DNA from: Nitrospirota bacterium
GTDB lineage: Bacteria; Nitrospirota; Nitrospiria; Nitrospirales; Nitrospiraceae
DNA: 7,998 nucleotides
Assembly (NCBI GenBank): GCA_016235225.1
Contig: JACRLS010000242.1
Span: 1 to 7,998, forward strand
Direction: 5' to 3'
The notes beneath the pieces were generated by a model, which saw nothing but the letters and a program-made list of their open reading frames with translations, was not told the origin of the DNA and did no database searches. Below, piece after piece: positions 1 through 4,859 of this stretch. The position numbers and the translations under genes are program-made. How positions within the stretch are numbered: position 1 is the first letter of the stretch; each line of letters opens with the position of its first letter.

Positions 1-1
1 G

Positions 2-391
2 CCCGATACCAGGCGAAACGTTCCGATCCCGCCGCAGGCCGGCAAGGAACATCGTGCGGTCATGTTGCAGCATCTCGAAACGGTACAGGCCATCGTGGCG
101 GCGCTGGCGGAGGAAGACTTCGAGCGGGCGAAAGGGCTCACGGAAGTGCACCAGAGTTTCTTGGCGCTCCGGCAGTCCTGGCCGACCCCGCAGGGAGAGA
201 GTCCGCGGCCATCGTATCGTGATCTCGCAAAAGCCCATTATGAGTCGGCTGAGGCGATGGCCCAGGCGATTCCCACTCGCGATCATCGGCAGATCCTGCC
301 GAAGTTCAACGCCCTGCTGAAGACCTGCGTGGGCTGTCATCTGGAGTACAAGGTGGCGGAGGGACAGACTCCTCCACCATCAATGCCGTGA
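2..391 (+). CDS. Class-II (cytochrome c'-like) monohaem cytochrome c, 5' partial
   Basis: The reading frame is already open at position 2, so the start lies outside the window; an internal ATG at 62 is probably not the true start. The visible 129 residues are largely helical and charged. They end with one haem-c attachment motif, CVGCH (about residues 109-113 of the visible part), roughly 16 residues from the C-terminus. A single CxxCH near the end of a helical domain is the layout of class II cytochromes c (cytochrome c' family), in which the next His ligand is the one in the motif. It would be a periplasmic electron carrier. The stop at 389-391 is 12 bp before the next cytochrome gene, so it is probably first in, or part of, the same operon. 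The family assignment is by layout only; other short monohaem cytochromes are possible. Confidence 0.75.
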   Translation, partial: PDTRRNVPIPPQAGKEHRAVMLQHLETVQAIVAALAEEDFERAKGLTEVHQSFLALRQSWPTPQGESPRPSYRDLAKAHYESAEAMAQAIPTRDHRQILPKFNALLKTCVGCHLEYKVAEGQTPPPSMP

Positions 392-403
392 GAGGGAAGA
401 TGG

Positions 404-802
404 ATGAAGGGGAATGGCCATCGGGGGAGCCGTCGCCTTGCGGCCTGTGCTGTGTTGATCGCCATGATGTGCGGAGGAAGTGGAGGCGGTCGTGAGTCGG
501 AGGCGAGCACAGACCCTCCTCCTGAGGAGCAGCCTGTGCCTCAAGCCATGGAGGGCATCAACAATCCCCATAGCAACGTCATTTTTCGTGTGACGGGCAC
601 ATCCTCCTGTCGAGAGTGCCATCGGCTTGGGGACAGCAAGGGCCCGCGCCTTGTGGTGCGGGAGGTGCCGGCCGTGAGAGACCTCATCGCGAAAGGGAAG
701 AGCGCGCACAGTCTCGGCCGGTTCGCCGATTGTTTTCGGTGTCATGCGGGAGGACGCCTCGGGCTCGAGAAGTACGCACATGAGCCGGGGCTCCGTCCAT
801 AG
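404..802 (+). CDS. Exported dihaem cytochrome c
   Basis: 132 aa. The start is supported by an AGAGGGA ribosome binding site at 391-397, six bases before ATG 404. Residues 1-28 have a basic n-region (RGSRR) and a hydrophobic stretch (ACAVLIAMMC), consistent with a Sec signal; the Cys at 23 is not in a canonical lipobox. A Pro/Glu-rich linker follows (about 35-48). Two haem-c motifs are visible, CRECH (69-73) and CFRCH (110-114), with extra His (H55, H102) available as distal ligands. From residue 51 to 121 the protein aligns without large gaps to the C-terminal half of the pentahaem cytochrome at 1399-2007: NPH, IFR.TG, C..CH, VRDL, AH, then C..CH.GGR. The two are therefore paralogous domains. 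Likely a periplasmic partner of the membrane components encoded downstream (inference). Confidence 0.85.
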   Translation: MKGNGHRGSRRLAACAVLIAMMCGGSGGGRESEASTDPPPEEQPVPQAMEGINNPHSNVIFRVTGTSSCRECHRLGDSKGPRLVVREVPAVRDLIAKGKSAHSLGRFADCFRCHAGGRLGLEKYAHEPGLRP

Positions 803-814
803 GGGATTTCAGTC

Positions 815-1398
815 ATGACCAGGCTCTCCCAGCGCACGATGCTTGTGGCGGCCGCTCTCGTCTTTATCATCGGGGGAGCCTTCCTGGTCGAAGTGATCTT
901 GAGCCTGCGGGGCGGGGACGCATTCGGCCACACGCAACAGGGGCATCTGCTCGGATGGGCGGGCCTCCTGATCATGCTGCTGGTGTTCGTCTACTCGGTG
1001 AAGAAACGCATCGGCGATAAGTCGGGATGGCCGAAGGGATGGTTTCAGGTGCACCTGTTCGCCGGGATCCTGGGGCCGGTGGTGATCCTGGTGCATTCAG
1101 GCGCCCACTTCCACGCGCTTGTCCCAGTCTTGGCTTTGGTGAGCCTGGGGCTCGTCGTCATGAGTGGGATCGTCGGGGAGGGCATTCACTATCTGGCATT
1201 GAGGACCCTGAATGCCAAGCGCCATGATCTGGTCGCGCAAGGTCTCTCGGACGAGGAGATCGATACGCGTCTGCACGCGCTCGCCGCTCAAGAGGAAGCG
1301 TTTCGAGTGTGGCAGTGCCTGCATGCGCCCCGACCATCACGTTCCTGGCGCTCACCCTGCTGCATATCGGTGGCGCCCTGTTCTTTGGCGGGTACTAG
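815..1398 (+). CDS. Cytochrome-b-like integral membrane protein, frameshifted near 3' end
   Basis: ATG 815 has AGGGGA at 801-806. The protein has hydrophobic spans at about residues 9-29, 46-63, 80-97 and 103-120. His residues sit at or near the membrane edges (H39, H44, H80, H94, H98, H100, H125). The stretch HLFAGILGPVVILVHS followed by VVMSGIVGEG matches a pattern I associate with small haem-b/ferric-reductase-like membrane proteins that precede multihaem cytochromes. The original frame stays sensible to LHAP (residue 172, 1328-1330). After that it turns into Arg/Ser/Cys-rich nonsense that overlaps the next gene. Reading from 1330 one base back gives PTITFLALTLLH, then IGGALFFGGY and a TAG at 1396-1398. 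That completes a fifth membrane span and a product of about 194 aa, ending directly before ATG 1399. The evidence therefore favours one missing base in the C-run at 1328-1331 (sequencing error, natural lesion, or less likely programmed -1 shifting). Probable role: haem-b electron transfer between the quinone pool and the periplasmic cytochromes. Confidence 0.75.
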
Positions 1399-2007
1399 AT
1401 GCGCTACTTGCCGCTCCCCTCATCGGTGGTGCCGATCGTGGCCGTGGCCACCCTCGGGCTGGTGTCCTGGCTGGCCTGGGCCTCGTTCCGCGATCCGGAA
1501 GCGTTCTGGGCGCCCGGCGATCTCAGCCGCTACCACGCCGACGTGCCACGCTGCACGCAGTGCCATGCGCCCTTCCAGGGCACGACCAGTGCGCGATGCA
1601 TCGCCTGTCATGGCGAACGGCAATTCGCCGAACGGTCGCTCCCCGAGGTGGGGGCCTTTCATCGGGAGGCGATTCGGAAGGGAGACGCTTGTCGAGGCTG
1701 CCATACGGAGCACCGGGGAGCGCTGGGCCAGATCATCACCGGCGCGTTGATCAATCCCCACGGAGAATTTATCTTCCGCGCGACGGGAGGCCGGACCTGC
1801 ACCGCGTGCCACACATTCCACGGGAGCATCGGACGGCCGCCCACATTGCTGGATAATGCCATCGTACGCGATCTGTACGAGGAGGGCGAGGGGGCTCACC
1901 GGCCGGGACACATCGCGAAGTGTCTGACCTGCCACGTAGGGGGGCGCCGAGACATTGAAGACGAAGACGACGACGATCACAAGAAGGACGAGTCACACCA
2001 ACGGTAG
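1399..2007 (+). CDS. Membrane-anchored pentahaem cytochrome c (c3/c7-like)
   Basis: 202 aa. The start codon ATG 1399 abuts the TAG of the corrected upstream gene, so translation is probably coupled. A single uncleaved-looking membrane anchor spans residues about 8-29 (VVPIVAVATLGLVSWLAW). Five haem-c motifs follow: CTQCH (52-56), CIACH (67-71), CRGCH (98-102), CTACH (134-138) and CLTCH (175-179). The third is followed by TEHRG, the CxxCHxEHxG signature common in c3/c7-type multihaem proteins. Residues about 118-186 duplicate the domain seen in the dihaem protein at 404-802. The tail (186-202) is strongly acidic with His and Lys (EDEDDDDHKKDESH), unusual for this type and possibly metal- or partner-binding. 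Likely carries electrons from the membrane haem-b protein into the periplasm (inference from gene order). Confidence 0.85.
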   Translation: MRYLPLPSSVVPIVAVATLGLVSWLAWASFRDPEAFWAPGDLSRYHADVPRCTQCHAPFQGTTSARCIACHGERQFAERSLPEVGAFHREAIRKGDACRGCHTEHRGALGQIITGALINPHGEFIFRATGGRTCTACHTFHGSIGRPPTLLDNAIVRDLYEEGEGAHRPGHIAKCLTCHVGGRRDIEDEDDDDHKKDESHQR

Positions 2008-2026
2008 TCGATTCCCAGGAGGGACT

Positions 2027-2101
2027 GTGACGCAGAAGGCTGAGTCGGTCAGGTGTGACAATTTGGTGGGCCGCGTTGGGGGCGAACCTACGGTCCGCTG
2101 A
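2027..2101 (+). pseudogene. Possible truncated start of a fifth operon gene, cut at the tRNA fragment
   Basis: A strong AGGAGGG at 2017-2023 lies ten bases after the pentahaem stop and is followed by GTG at 2027. The frame reads V(M)TQKAESVRCDNL and then continues as VGRVGGEPTVR, which is simply the antisense of a tRNA 3' end, and stops at 2099-2101. A Shine-Dalgarno sequence this good with no real gene behind it suggests that a downstream operon gene was truncated when DNA integrated or recombined at 2064. The spacing from AGGAGG to GTG is short (about 4 nt), which weakens the case. Confidence 0.3.
2064..2101 (-). other. Decayed tRNA 3'-end fragment (old attachment-site scar)
   Basis: Read on the minus strand this ends in GCGGCCCACCA and contains the T-arm sequence GTAGGTTCG. 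It matches the clean fragment at 4815-4852 at 34 of 38 positions without gaps, in the same orientation. Differences include the conserved A58 of the T-loop (now C) and a broken T-stem pair, so it cannot be a working tRNA end. Homology stops at the 3' side of the anticodon stem. It most likely marks the far end of an older integration into the same type of tRNA gene. Confidence 0.6.
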
Positions 2102-2290
2102 CTTTTCAATTTTCGAGCCGCAATTTGCCTGCTGGCGTAGAATCAGAGGGCCAGAGAAGACACTCAGGATATAGAATAGCGCCCAACGGAAATTCTATTC
2201 GCCGCAACGGTTTCAGTCACAATTCACTCACAGTGGGATAGGACGTTGTGGGAGATGCGTTGAATTCGGCGAACAGTGGAGCGGGGCCGC

Positions 2291-2316
2291 GGCGTTACGG
2301 GCTTCGTCGCCTTTTT
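2291..2316 (+). terminator. Weak candidate intrinsic terminator
   Basis: GGCG (2291-2294) pairs with CGCC (2308-2311), and inside it ACG (2297-2299) pairs with CGT (2305-2307) around a two-base bulge and a GGCTT loop. Five T residues follow at 2312-2316. It would end rightward transcription leaving the cytochrome operon. The stem is short, so this is tentative. The rest of 2102-2294 shows nothing I can name apart from a 6-bp inverted repeat (GAATAG/CTATTC) around 2175-2200. Confidence 0.2.
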
Positions 2317-2681
2317 GATCCTTGTCGCCGACGGCCTTTCCTCTTTCTCACCATAGATGGTGAGCTGGGATCATCCGGGAAGAGGCGGAGAAAATCTGCC
2401 ACGCGGACGACCGTCACCTCTTGGAATCTCTTGAGCCGGAGTAAGTGGCGGTCGCCGGTGAGGATGAGGTCAGCGGCGGCCTCAAGCGCGCATTCCAGAA
2501 TGCGGTTATCCGGAATGTCATCGAGAACCATGATTCTTACGGACGGCTTCACAATCGTCGCCGCGCGTCCGATGAGCTTGAGGGCAGCCGTGATGTCCTT
2601 TTCAGCCTGATGAAACTTGGTGCGAAAGACGTGTGCGGTCTCGGTCAGAATCGGAATCGACGGACAGACTGGCTCCCAAGC
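2295..2681 (-). pseudogene. PIN-domain toxin (COG1569-like), N-terminus missing
   Basis: The C-terminal half of a PIN-family toxin is clear on the minus strand: VLDDIPDNRILECALEAA, then DLILTGDRHLL and VVRVADFL. These match the DxxDNRILECA...D.I(V/L)TGDxHLL signature of the COG1569 group of PIN toxins, including the late acidic catalytic residues. The same frame runs upstream through FRTKFHQAEKDITAALKLIG, which fits the family's middle region, but meets a TAA at 2682-2684. The expected N-terminus (hydrophobic strand plus DTN, the first catalytic Asp) is absent in all frames I checked. The first usable in-frame start is GTG at 2552, far too late. The C-terminal extension is Lys/Arg-rich. Family members are RNases of type II toxin-antitoxin systems; this copy looks dead. 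No antitoxin gene is recognisable beside it. Confidence 0.65.
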
Positions 2682-2801
2682 TTAGCGAAGCGTTCAATAA
2701 ACGTCACCCGATCGCGGTTTGTCGAACAAGTGCGCCGCAACCGCTACGGTCGTTCGTGGTCGGGCGGAAGGGGTCGAGGGCGGAGGTGCGGCGCGACGTG
2801 A

Positions 2802-2937
2802 TCAGCGAGCAGAGGGAGCGGGGAGGTTCAGGGGTTCGAACGGGACGGTCGGGTTGAAGGGATTGCCTCGGGAAGGGGCGCGTCCATTGGGAGACGGGCC
2901 TGTCTTGGCAGGCCAGGGGAGGGTGGGTGAAATAGGT
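2802..2937 (-). other. Possible displaced 3' end of the NP-repeat gene
   Basis: Just beyond the miniature element, a minus-strand frame ending in TGA at 2802-2804 reads a Pro-rich segment containing RGNPFNPTVPFEPLN. NPFNP is exactly the unit repeated in the protein interrupted by the element (3096-3338). It may be the original C-terminus of that gene. However, joining the flanks at the target site leaves this segment one base out of frame with the repeat region, so either a further indel occurred or the match is chance. Confidence 0.3.
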
Positions 2938-2939
2938 CA
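2932..2939. repeat. Target-site duplication, left copy (ATAGGTCA)
   Basis: The 8-bp sequence ATAGGTCA lies immediately outside the left terminal inverted repeat and is repeated, in direct orientation, immediately outside the right one (3123-3130). Confidence 0.85.
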
Positions 2940-2964
2940 GATGCTTCTACGGTTGACTCCGGTT
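2940..2964 (+). repeat. MITE left terminal inverted repeat
   Basis: 25 bp, exact inverted match to 3098-3122. It contains an internal near-repeat, GGTTGAC then GGTTTGAC, continuing just past the repeat end; this could be a doubled transposase contact site. Confidence 0.88.
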
Positions 2965-3095
2965 TGACTTGTTATGACTTCCATCTTGCCCATGCCCGTC
3001 GCCCGACAGGAGCCGTAAAGACCAAGCCGTTGTAAATACGGGCTTTGGCGATTGGCACAATGACGTCCAAGTGCCGCCAACCCTGCCACGACTGG

Positions 3096-3338
3096 TCAAC
3101 CGGAGTCAACCGTAGAAGCATCATAGGTCATTCGCAGATTGCCGGGGTCGAACTGATTGATGGGATTAAACGGATTCTTCGGATCGTAGGCGTTGATGGG
3201 ATTGAGCGGATTGTCGGGACGATACTGGTTGATCGGGTTGAAGATGTTGTAATCGCGCTCGTACTTCGAATCGAACCCTTGTTCGGCGGCGGAGAGTGCC
3301 ACAGTGCAGAAGAAGAACAGCAGAACCATGAGCCACAT
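3096..3338 (-). CDS. Exported Asn-Pro repeat protein, 3' end replaced by MITE
   Basis: 80 aa as it stands. ATG (3336-3338) has an ideal AGGAGG (3345-3350) six bases upstream. Residues 1-18 form a signal peptide (MWLMVLLFFFCTVALSAA), with cleavage probably after ALSAA. Residues about 34-66 are a 12-residue repeat of the form NPxNPIN(Q/A)(Y/F)xPx, three units (NPINQYRPD, NPLNPINAYDPK, NPFNPINQFDPG). The DNA repeats with it, visible as recurring GATTGATGGGATT-like blocks. Such Asn/Pro repeats occur in small secreted proteins of unknown function; I do not assign a role. Residues 73-80 come entirely from the MITE inverted repeat, so the native C-terminus is lost. A possible remnant with NPFNP lies beyond the element at 2802-2937. 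It may still make a stable secreted peptide. Confidence 0.65.
   Translation of the reverse strand: MWLMVLLFFFCTVALSAAEQGFDSKYERDYNIFNPINQYRPDNPLNPINAYDPKNPFNPINQFDPGNLRMTYDASTVDSG
3098..3122 (-). repeat. MITE right terminal inverted repeat
   Basis: 25 bp, exact inverted match to 2940-2964. Read on the minus strand it encodes the foreign C-terminal residues DASTVDSG of the interrupted gene, with the TGA stop starting at its inner edge. Confidence 0.88.
3123..3130. repeat. Target-site duplication, right copy (ATAGGTCA)
   Basis: Direct repeat of 2932-2939, abutting the right end of the MITE. The extent is exactly 8 bp: the next base on either side does not match. Confidence 0.85.
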
Positions 3339-3480
3339 GAGGGGCCTCCTGCAGGAAGCTTCAGAATGGAACTAGCCTGCTCCCGCAGCGAAGGGATGCA
3401 AGCACCTCAGTTTCTCCCATCGCCTCCAACCGTCCCCCTCCATCCTCAGGCCGTCTCCCCCTCAATCCTCAACCTTAACC

Positions 3481-3651
3481 TCAGCCCTCCCCACCACTGC
3501 CCCAAGGCTCCTCCTCTTCGATGTCCTCGATCGACTGCTTGAGCGCGGCGACGAACGTCTCCGGTTGAGCCAGGGCGTTCTCGGTCGGCTGAAATTCCGA
3601 CACCAAGACGCCGGCCTTGTCGACGATGATCAGACGATAGCCCGGTTTCAC
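3481..3651 (-). CDS. Small acidic-tailed protein, unknown function (56 aa)
   Basis: The segment KPGYRLIIVDKAGVLVSEF, then NALAQPETFVAALKQSIED, has a beta-strand-like start and a helical end, with GC-rich third positions typical of coding DNA here. The tail is acidic (IEDIEEEEPWGSGGEG). I start it at GTG 3651 because a GAGGGGG motif lies about eight bases upstream and because the same frame further upstream turns into low-complexity sequence. It follows the XRE regulator on the same strand by about 160 bp. It resembles a small single-domain partner protein, but I do not recognise a family. A longer version running up to 3963 exists on paper but would overlap the regulator gene in another frame. 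Confidence 0.5.
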   Translation of the reverse strand: MKPGYRLIIVDKAGVLVSEFQPTENALAQPETFVAALKQSIEDIEEEEPWGSGGEG

Positions 3652-3666
3652 AGCCGCGCCCCCTCG

Positions 3667-3692
3667 TGATGTGAGGCCAGATGATGTGAGGC
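3667..3692. repeat. Tandem direct repeat TGATGTGAGGC x2
   Basis: TGATGTGAGGC occurs at 3667-3677 and again at 3682-3692, a 15-bp period. It lies just upstream of the 56-aa gene on the minus strand, in the position of a promoter or operator. The XRE regulator encoded next door is an obvious candidate to bind it, but that is inference; a simple slippage duplication is equally possible. Confidence 0.35.
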
Positions 3693-3808
3693 GAGACGCC
3701 ACGAGTCGAACACGGTGAGAAGGAGACTTCGATGCCGGCAGATCGAGGATGGATGGTGCCGGATGGCTCGTTGAGGAAACAGGTCCGAGCGGGGGCGGTT
3801 GAAGCACT

Positions 3809-4237
3809 TCACGCGTTCCGACCCTTCGGAGCGCCCACGTCGTGACGGGGAGGCGGAAGGGGGGATGATGTCGTCCCGCGCAGAGGGAGGAGGCGGCGCA
3901 CGAGGGTGCCCGCCTTGTTCTTCTGATACCGTGCCACAAACATCTCACCCGTGGCGCGAGCATGGTCCTCCGCTGCCCCTCGCGTCGGAAAGCGACTCTC
4001 CCCCACCTGCCACGACACGCTGGGATTCGCGCTCTCGCCCAGCAACTCCGTCACCGAGACCCGCAACGCCTTCGCCAATCGCACCAACGTGCTGAGCGAC
4101 GGATCATGCTCCCCCAGCTCCAGCCGGGCCACGTAAATGCGCACCAGGCCCGCCCTCACGGCGAGCTGCTCCTGTGTAAGATCGCGATCGGCTCGCAGTC
4201 GCTGGAGTTGAGCGCCGAAACGCTGAATCGCCCGCAT
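3809..4237 (-). CDS. XRE-family transcriptional regulator
   Basis: 142 aa. ATG (4235-4237) has GGAGG at 4244-4248, six bases upstream. Residues about 8-68 are a canonical XRE/Cro helix-turn-helix domain: LRADRDLTQEQLAVRAGL, then RIYVARLELGEHDPSL and LVRLAKALRVSVTELLG. This is the DNA-binding domain of phage repressors and of many toxin-antitoxin and stress regulators. Residues 73-115 form a second small region (SWQVGESRFPTRGAAEDHA, RYQKNKAGTLVRRLL) I do not recognise, and the last 25 residues are Pro/Arg-rich and probably disordered. A cytoplasmic DNA-binding protein likely controlling its neighbours or itself. It lies between the GDT1-like gene and the 56-aa gene, all on the same strand. Confidence 0.85.
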   Translation of the reverse strand: MRAIQRFGAQLQRLRADRDLTQEQLAVRAGLVRIYVARLELGEHDPSLSTLVRLAKALRVSVTELLGESANPSVSWQVGESRFPTRGAAEDHARATGEMFVARYQKNKAGTLVRRLLPLRGTTSSPLPPPRHDVGAPKGRNA

Positions 4238-4325
4238 GAGGCACCTCCGGGTAGGAGAGCGGCGGGAACGGGGTATTCTACTCCTTCAATGATAGGCCGC
4301 GGAAGGGCAAGGTCACGGCGCCTGG

Positions 4326-4601
4326 CTAGCTGGCGCGAGCGTCCAGCAAGACCCAGAGACCGATCGCGACAAACCCTACGCCCGCAATCAGCTTCATCAG
4401 GCGGGGCGACGCGTAGGCCGACAGTTGGGCCCCCACCAGCACAGCCAGCAGACTGGAGAGCGCCAAGGCGCTGGCCGAGGCGGCAAACACGCCGATCTTG
4501 CTCACGTGCTGTTCCGCAGCAAACAGCAACGTCGCCAGTTGCGTCTTATCGCCCAGCTCCGCCAGAAACACCGTCACGAAAATCGGCCAGAGATGCATCA
4601 T
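4326..4601 (-). CDS. GDT1/UPF0016-family membrane cation transporter
   Basis: 91 aa from ATG 4601. I prefer this start over an ATG at 4643 because AAAGGA lies eight bases upstream of 4601, and because the 14 extra residues would put charges before the first span. Residues 12-21 are FLAELGDKTQ, the diagnostic E-x-G-D-(K/R)-T motif of the UPF0016/GDT1/TMEM165 family (E15, G17, D18, K19, T20). Three hydrophobic spans follow (about 4-28, 36-58, 68-86). Family members move Mn2+ or Ca2+ across membranes. Eukaryotic proteins carry two copies of the motif, while short single-motif bacterial versions like this probably work as dimers. Length and ends look complete. No yybP-ykoY Mn riboswitch is recognisable upstream. 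Confidence 0.88.
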   Translation of the reverse strand: MMHLWPIFVTVFLAELGDKTQLATLLFAAEQHVSKIGVFAASASALALSSLLAVLVGAQLSAYASPRLMKLIAGVGFVAIGLWVLLDARAS

Positions 4602-4701
4602 GCAGAGAATCCTTTCTGGTCTATCGAAGGAGACGAACAACACGTGATCGTCATCAGACCCATGCCACGGGGTCTTCTATACCAGATAGTCCCCCGGTCG
4701 T

Positions 4702-4720
4702 CTTGGATAAGTATCCTAAG
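4702..4720. promoter_or_regulatory. Palindrome upstream of the GDT1-like gene
   Basis: CTT-GGATA-AG-TATCC-t-AAG forms two half sites of eight bases with a two-base centre and a single unpaired T. It lies about 100 bp upstream of the transporter start, inside an otherwise empty 210-bp leader, and could be an operator for a metal-responsive or other dimeric regulator. The binding protein is not identifiable from the sequence. Confidence 0.3.
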
Positions 4721-4814
4721 CCAGGAGGGATAAATGGAAATCGCGGTGGAGCCTGTCCAAACTGGGCGTGGTCGAAGGCGGCGGTGCGAAGCGATGCGTC
4801 CGTGATCGGGAAGA

Positions 4815-4859
4815 TGGTGGGCCGTGTAGGGGTCGAACCTACGGCCCGCTGATTAAGAG
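4815..4859 (-). other. tRNA-Lys(CTT) 3' fragment: integration attachment scar
   Basis: On the minus strand the sequence runs from the anticodon loop CTCTTAA (anticodon CTT, with T33 and A37) through the 3' anticodon stem (TCAGC), variable loop, a perfectly paired T-arm (GTAGG-TTCGACC-CCTAC) and the acceptor strand ACGGCCC to A plus CCA. The 5' half of a tRNA is absent: the bases before CTCTTAA (minus strand ...GAGGGT) do not pair with TCAGC, and no D-arm follows. A tRNA split at the anticodon loop, with an intact 3' part including CCA, is the classic remnant left at the far end of an element integrated by a tyrosine recombinase. By orientation the element would lie to the right (above 4860), with the intact tRNA beyond it, outside this window. 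Confidence 0.8.

Larger units (their letters stand above)
2940..3122. mobile_element. Miniature inverted-repeat transposable element (MITE), 183 bp
   Basis: The first 25 bases (2940-2964, beginning GATGCTTCTACGG) are the exact reverse complement of the last 25 (3098-3122, ending CCGTAGAAGCATC). The unit is flanked on both sides by the direct repeat ATAGGTCA. Perfect terminal inverted repeats, an 8-bp target duplication, a length below 200 bp and no transposase coding capacity define a non-autonomous DNA transposon. It must be mobilised by a transposase encoded elsewhere. Several families duplicate 8 bp (for example IS66, ISL3 and IS256-type elements), but I do not recognise the ends. It sits in the 3' part of the minus-strand gene at 3096-3338 and supplies that gene's last eight codons and stop. 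Identical ends and an intact duplication point to a fairly recent insertion. Confidence 0.88.

Noticed and set aside
1212..1856. Plus-strand frame of 214 codons overlapping the cytochrome genes
   Set aside because: Arg/Pro-rich shadow of the pentahaem gene; it has no CxxCH pattern and no start signal.
1992..2059. Inverted repeat GTCACACC / GGTGTGAC after the cytochrome operon as a terminator
   Set aside because: The arms are 52 bases apart with no supporting inner stem and no T-run; it is more likely chance.
3481..3963. Extended 160-codon version of the 56-aa minus-strand gene
   Set aside because: The upstream part is low-complexity Ser/Pro/Arg sequence that overlaps the XRE gene out of frame; only the last 56 codons look coding.
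4318..4336. GCGCC/GGCGC hairpin at the end of the GDT1-like gene as a terminator
   Set aside because: Only five pairs and no following T-run on the minus strand.
3962..4852. Long plus-strand frame (296 codons) ending in VGRVGVEPTAR
   Set aside because: It is antisense to the XRE and GDT1 genes, which have clear motifs and ribosome binding sites; its C-terminus is the well-known spurious translation of an antisense tRNA 3' end.
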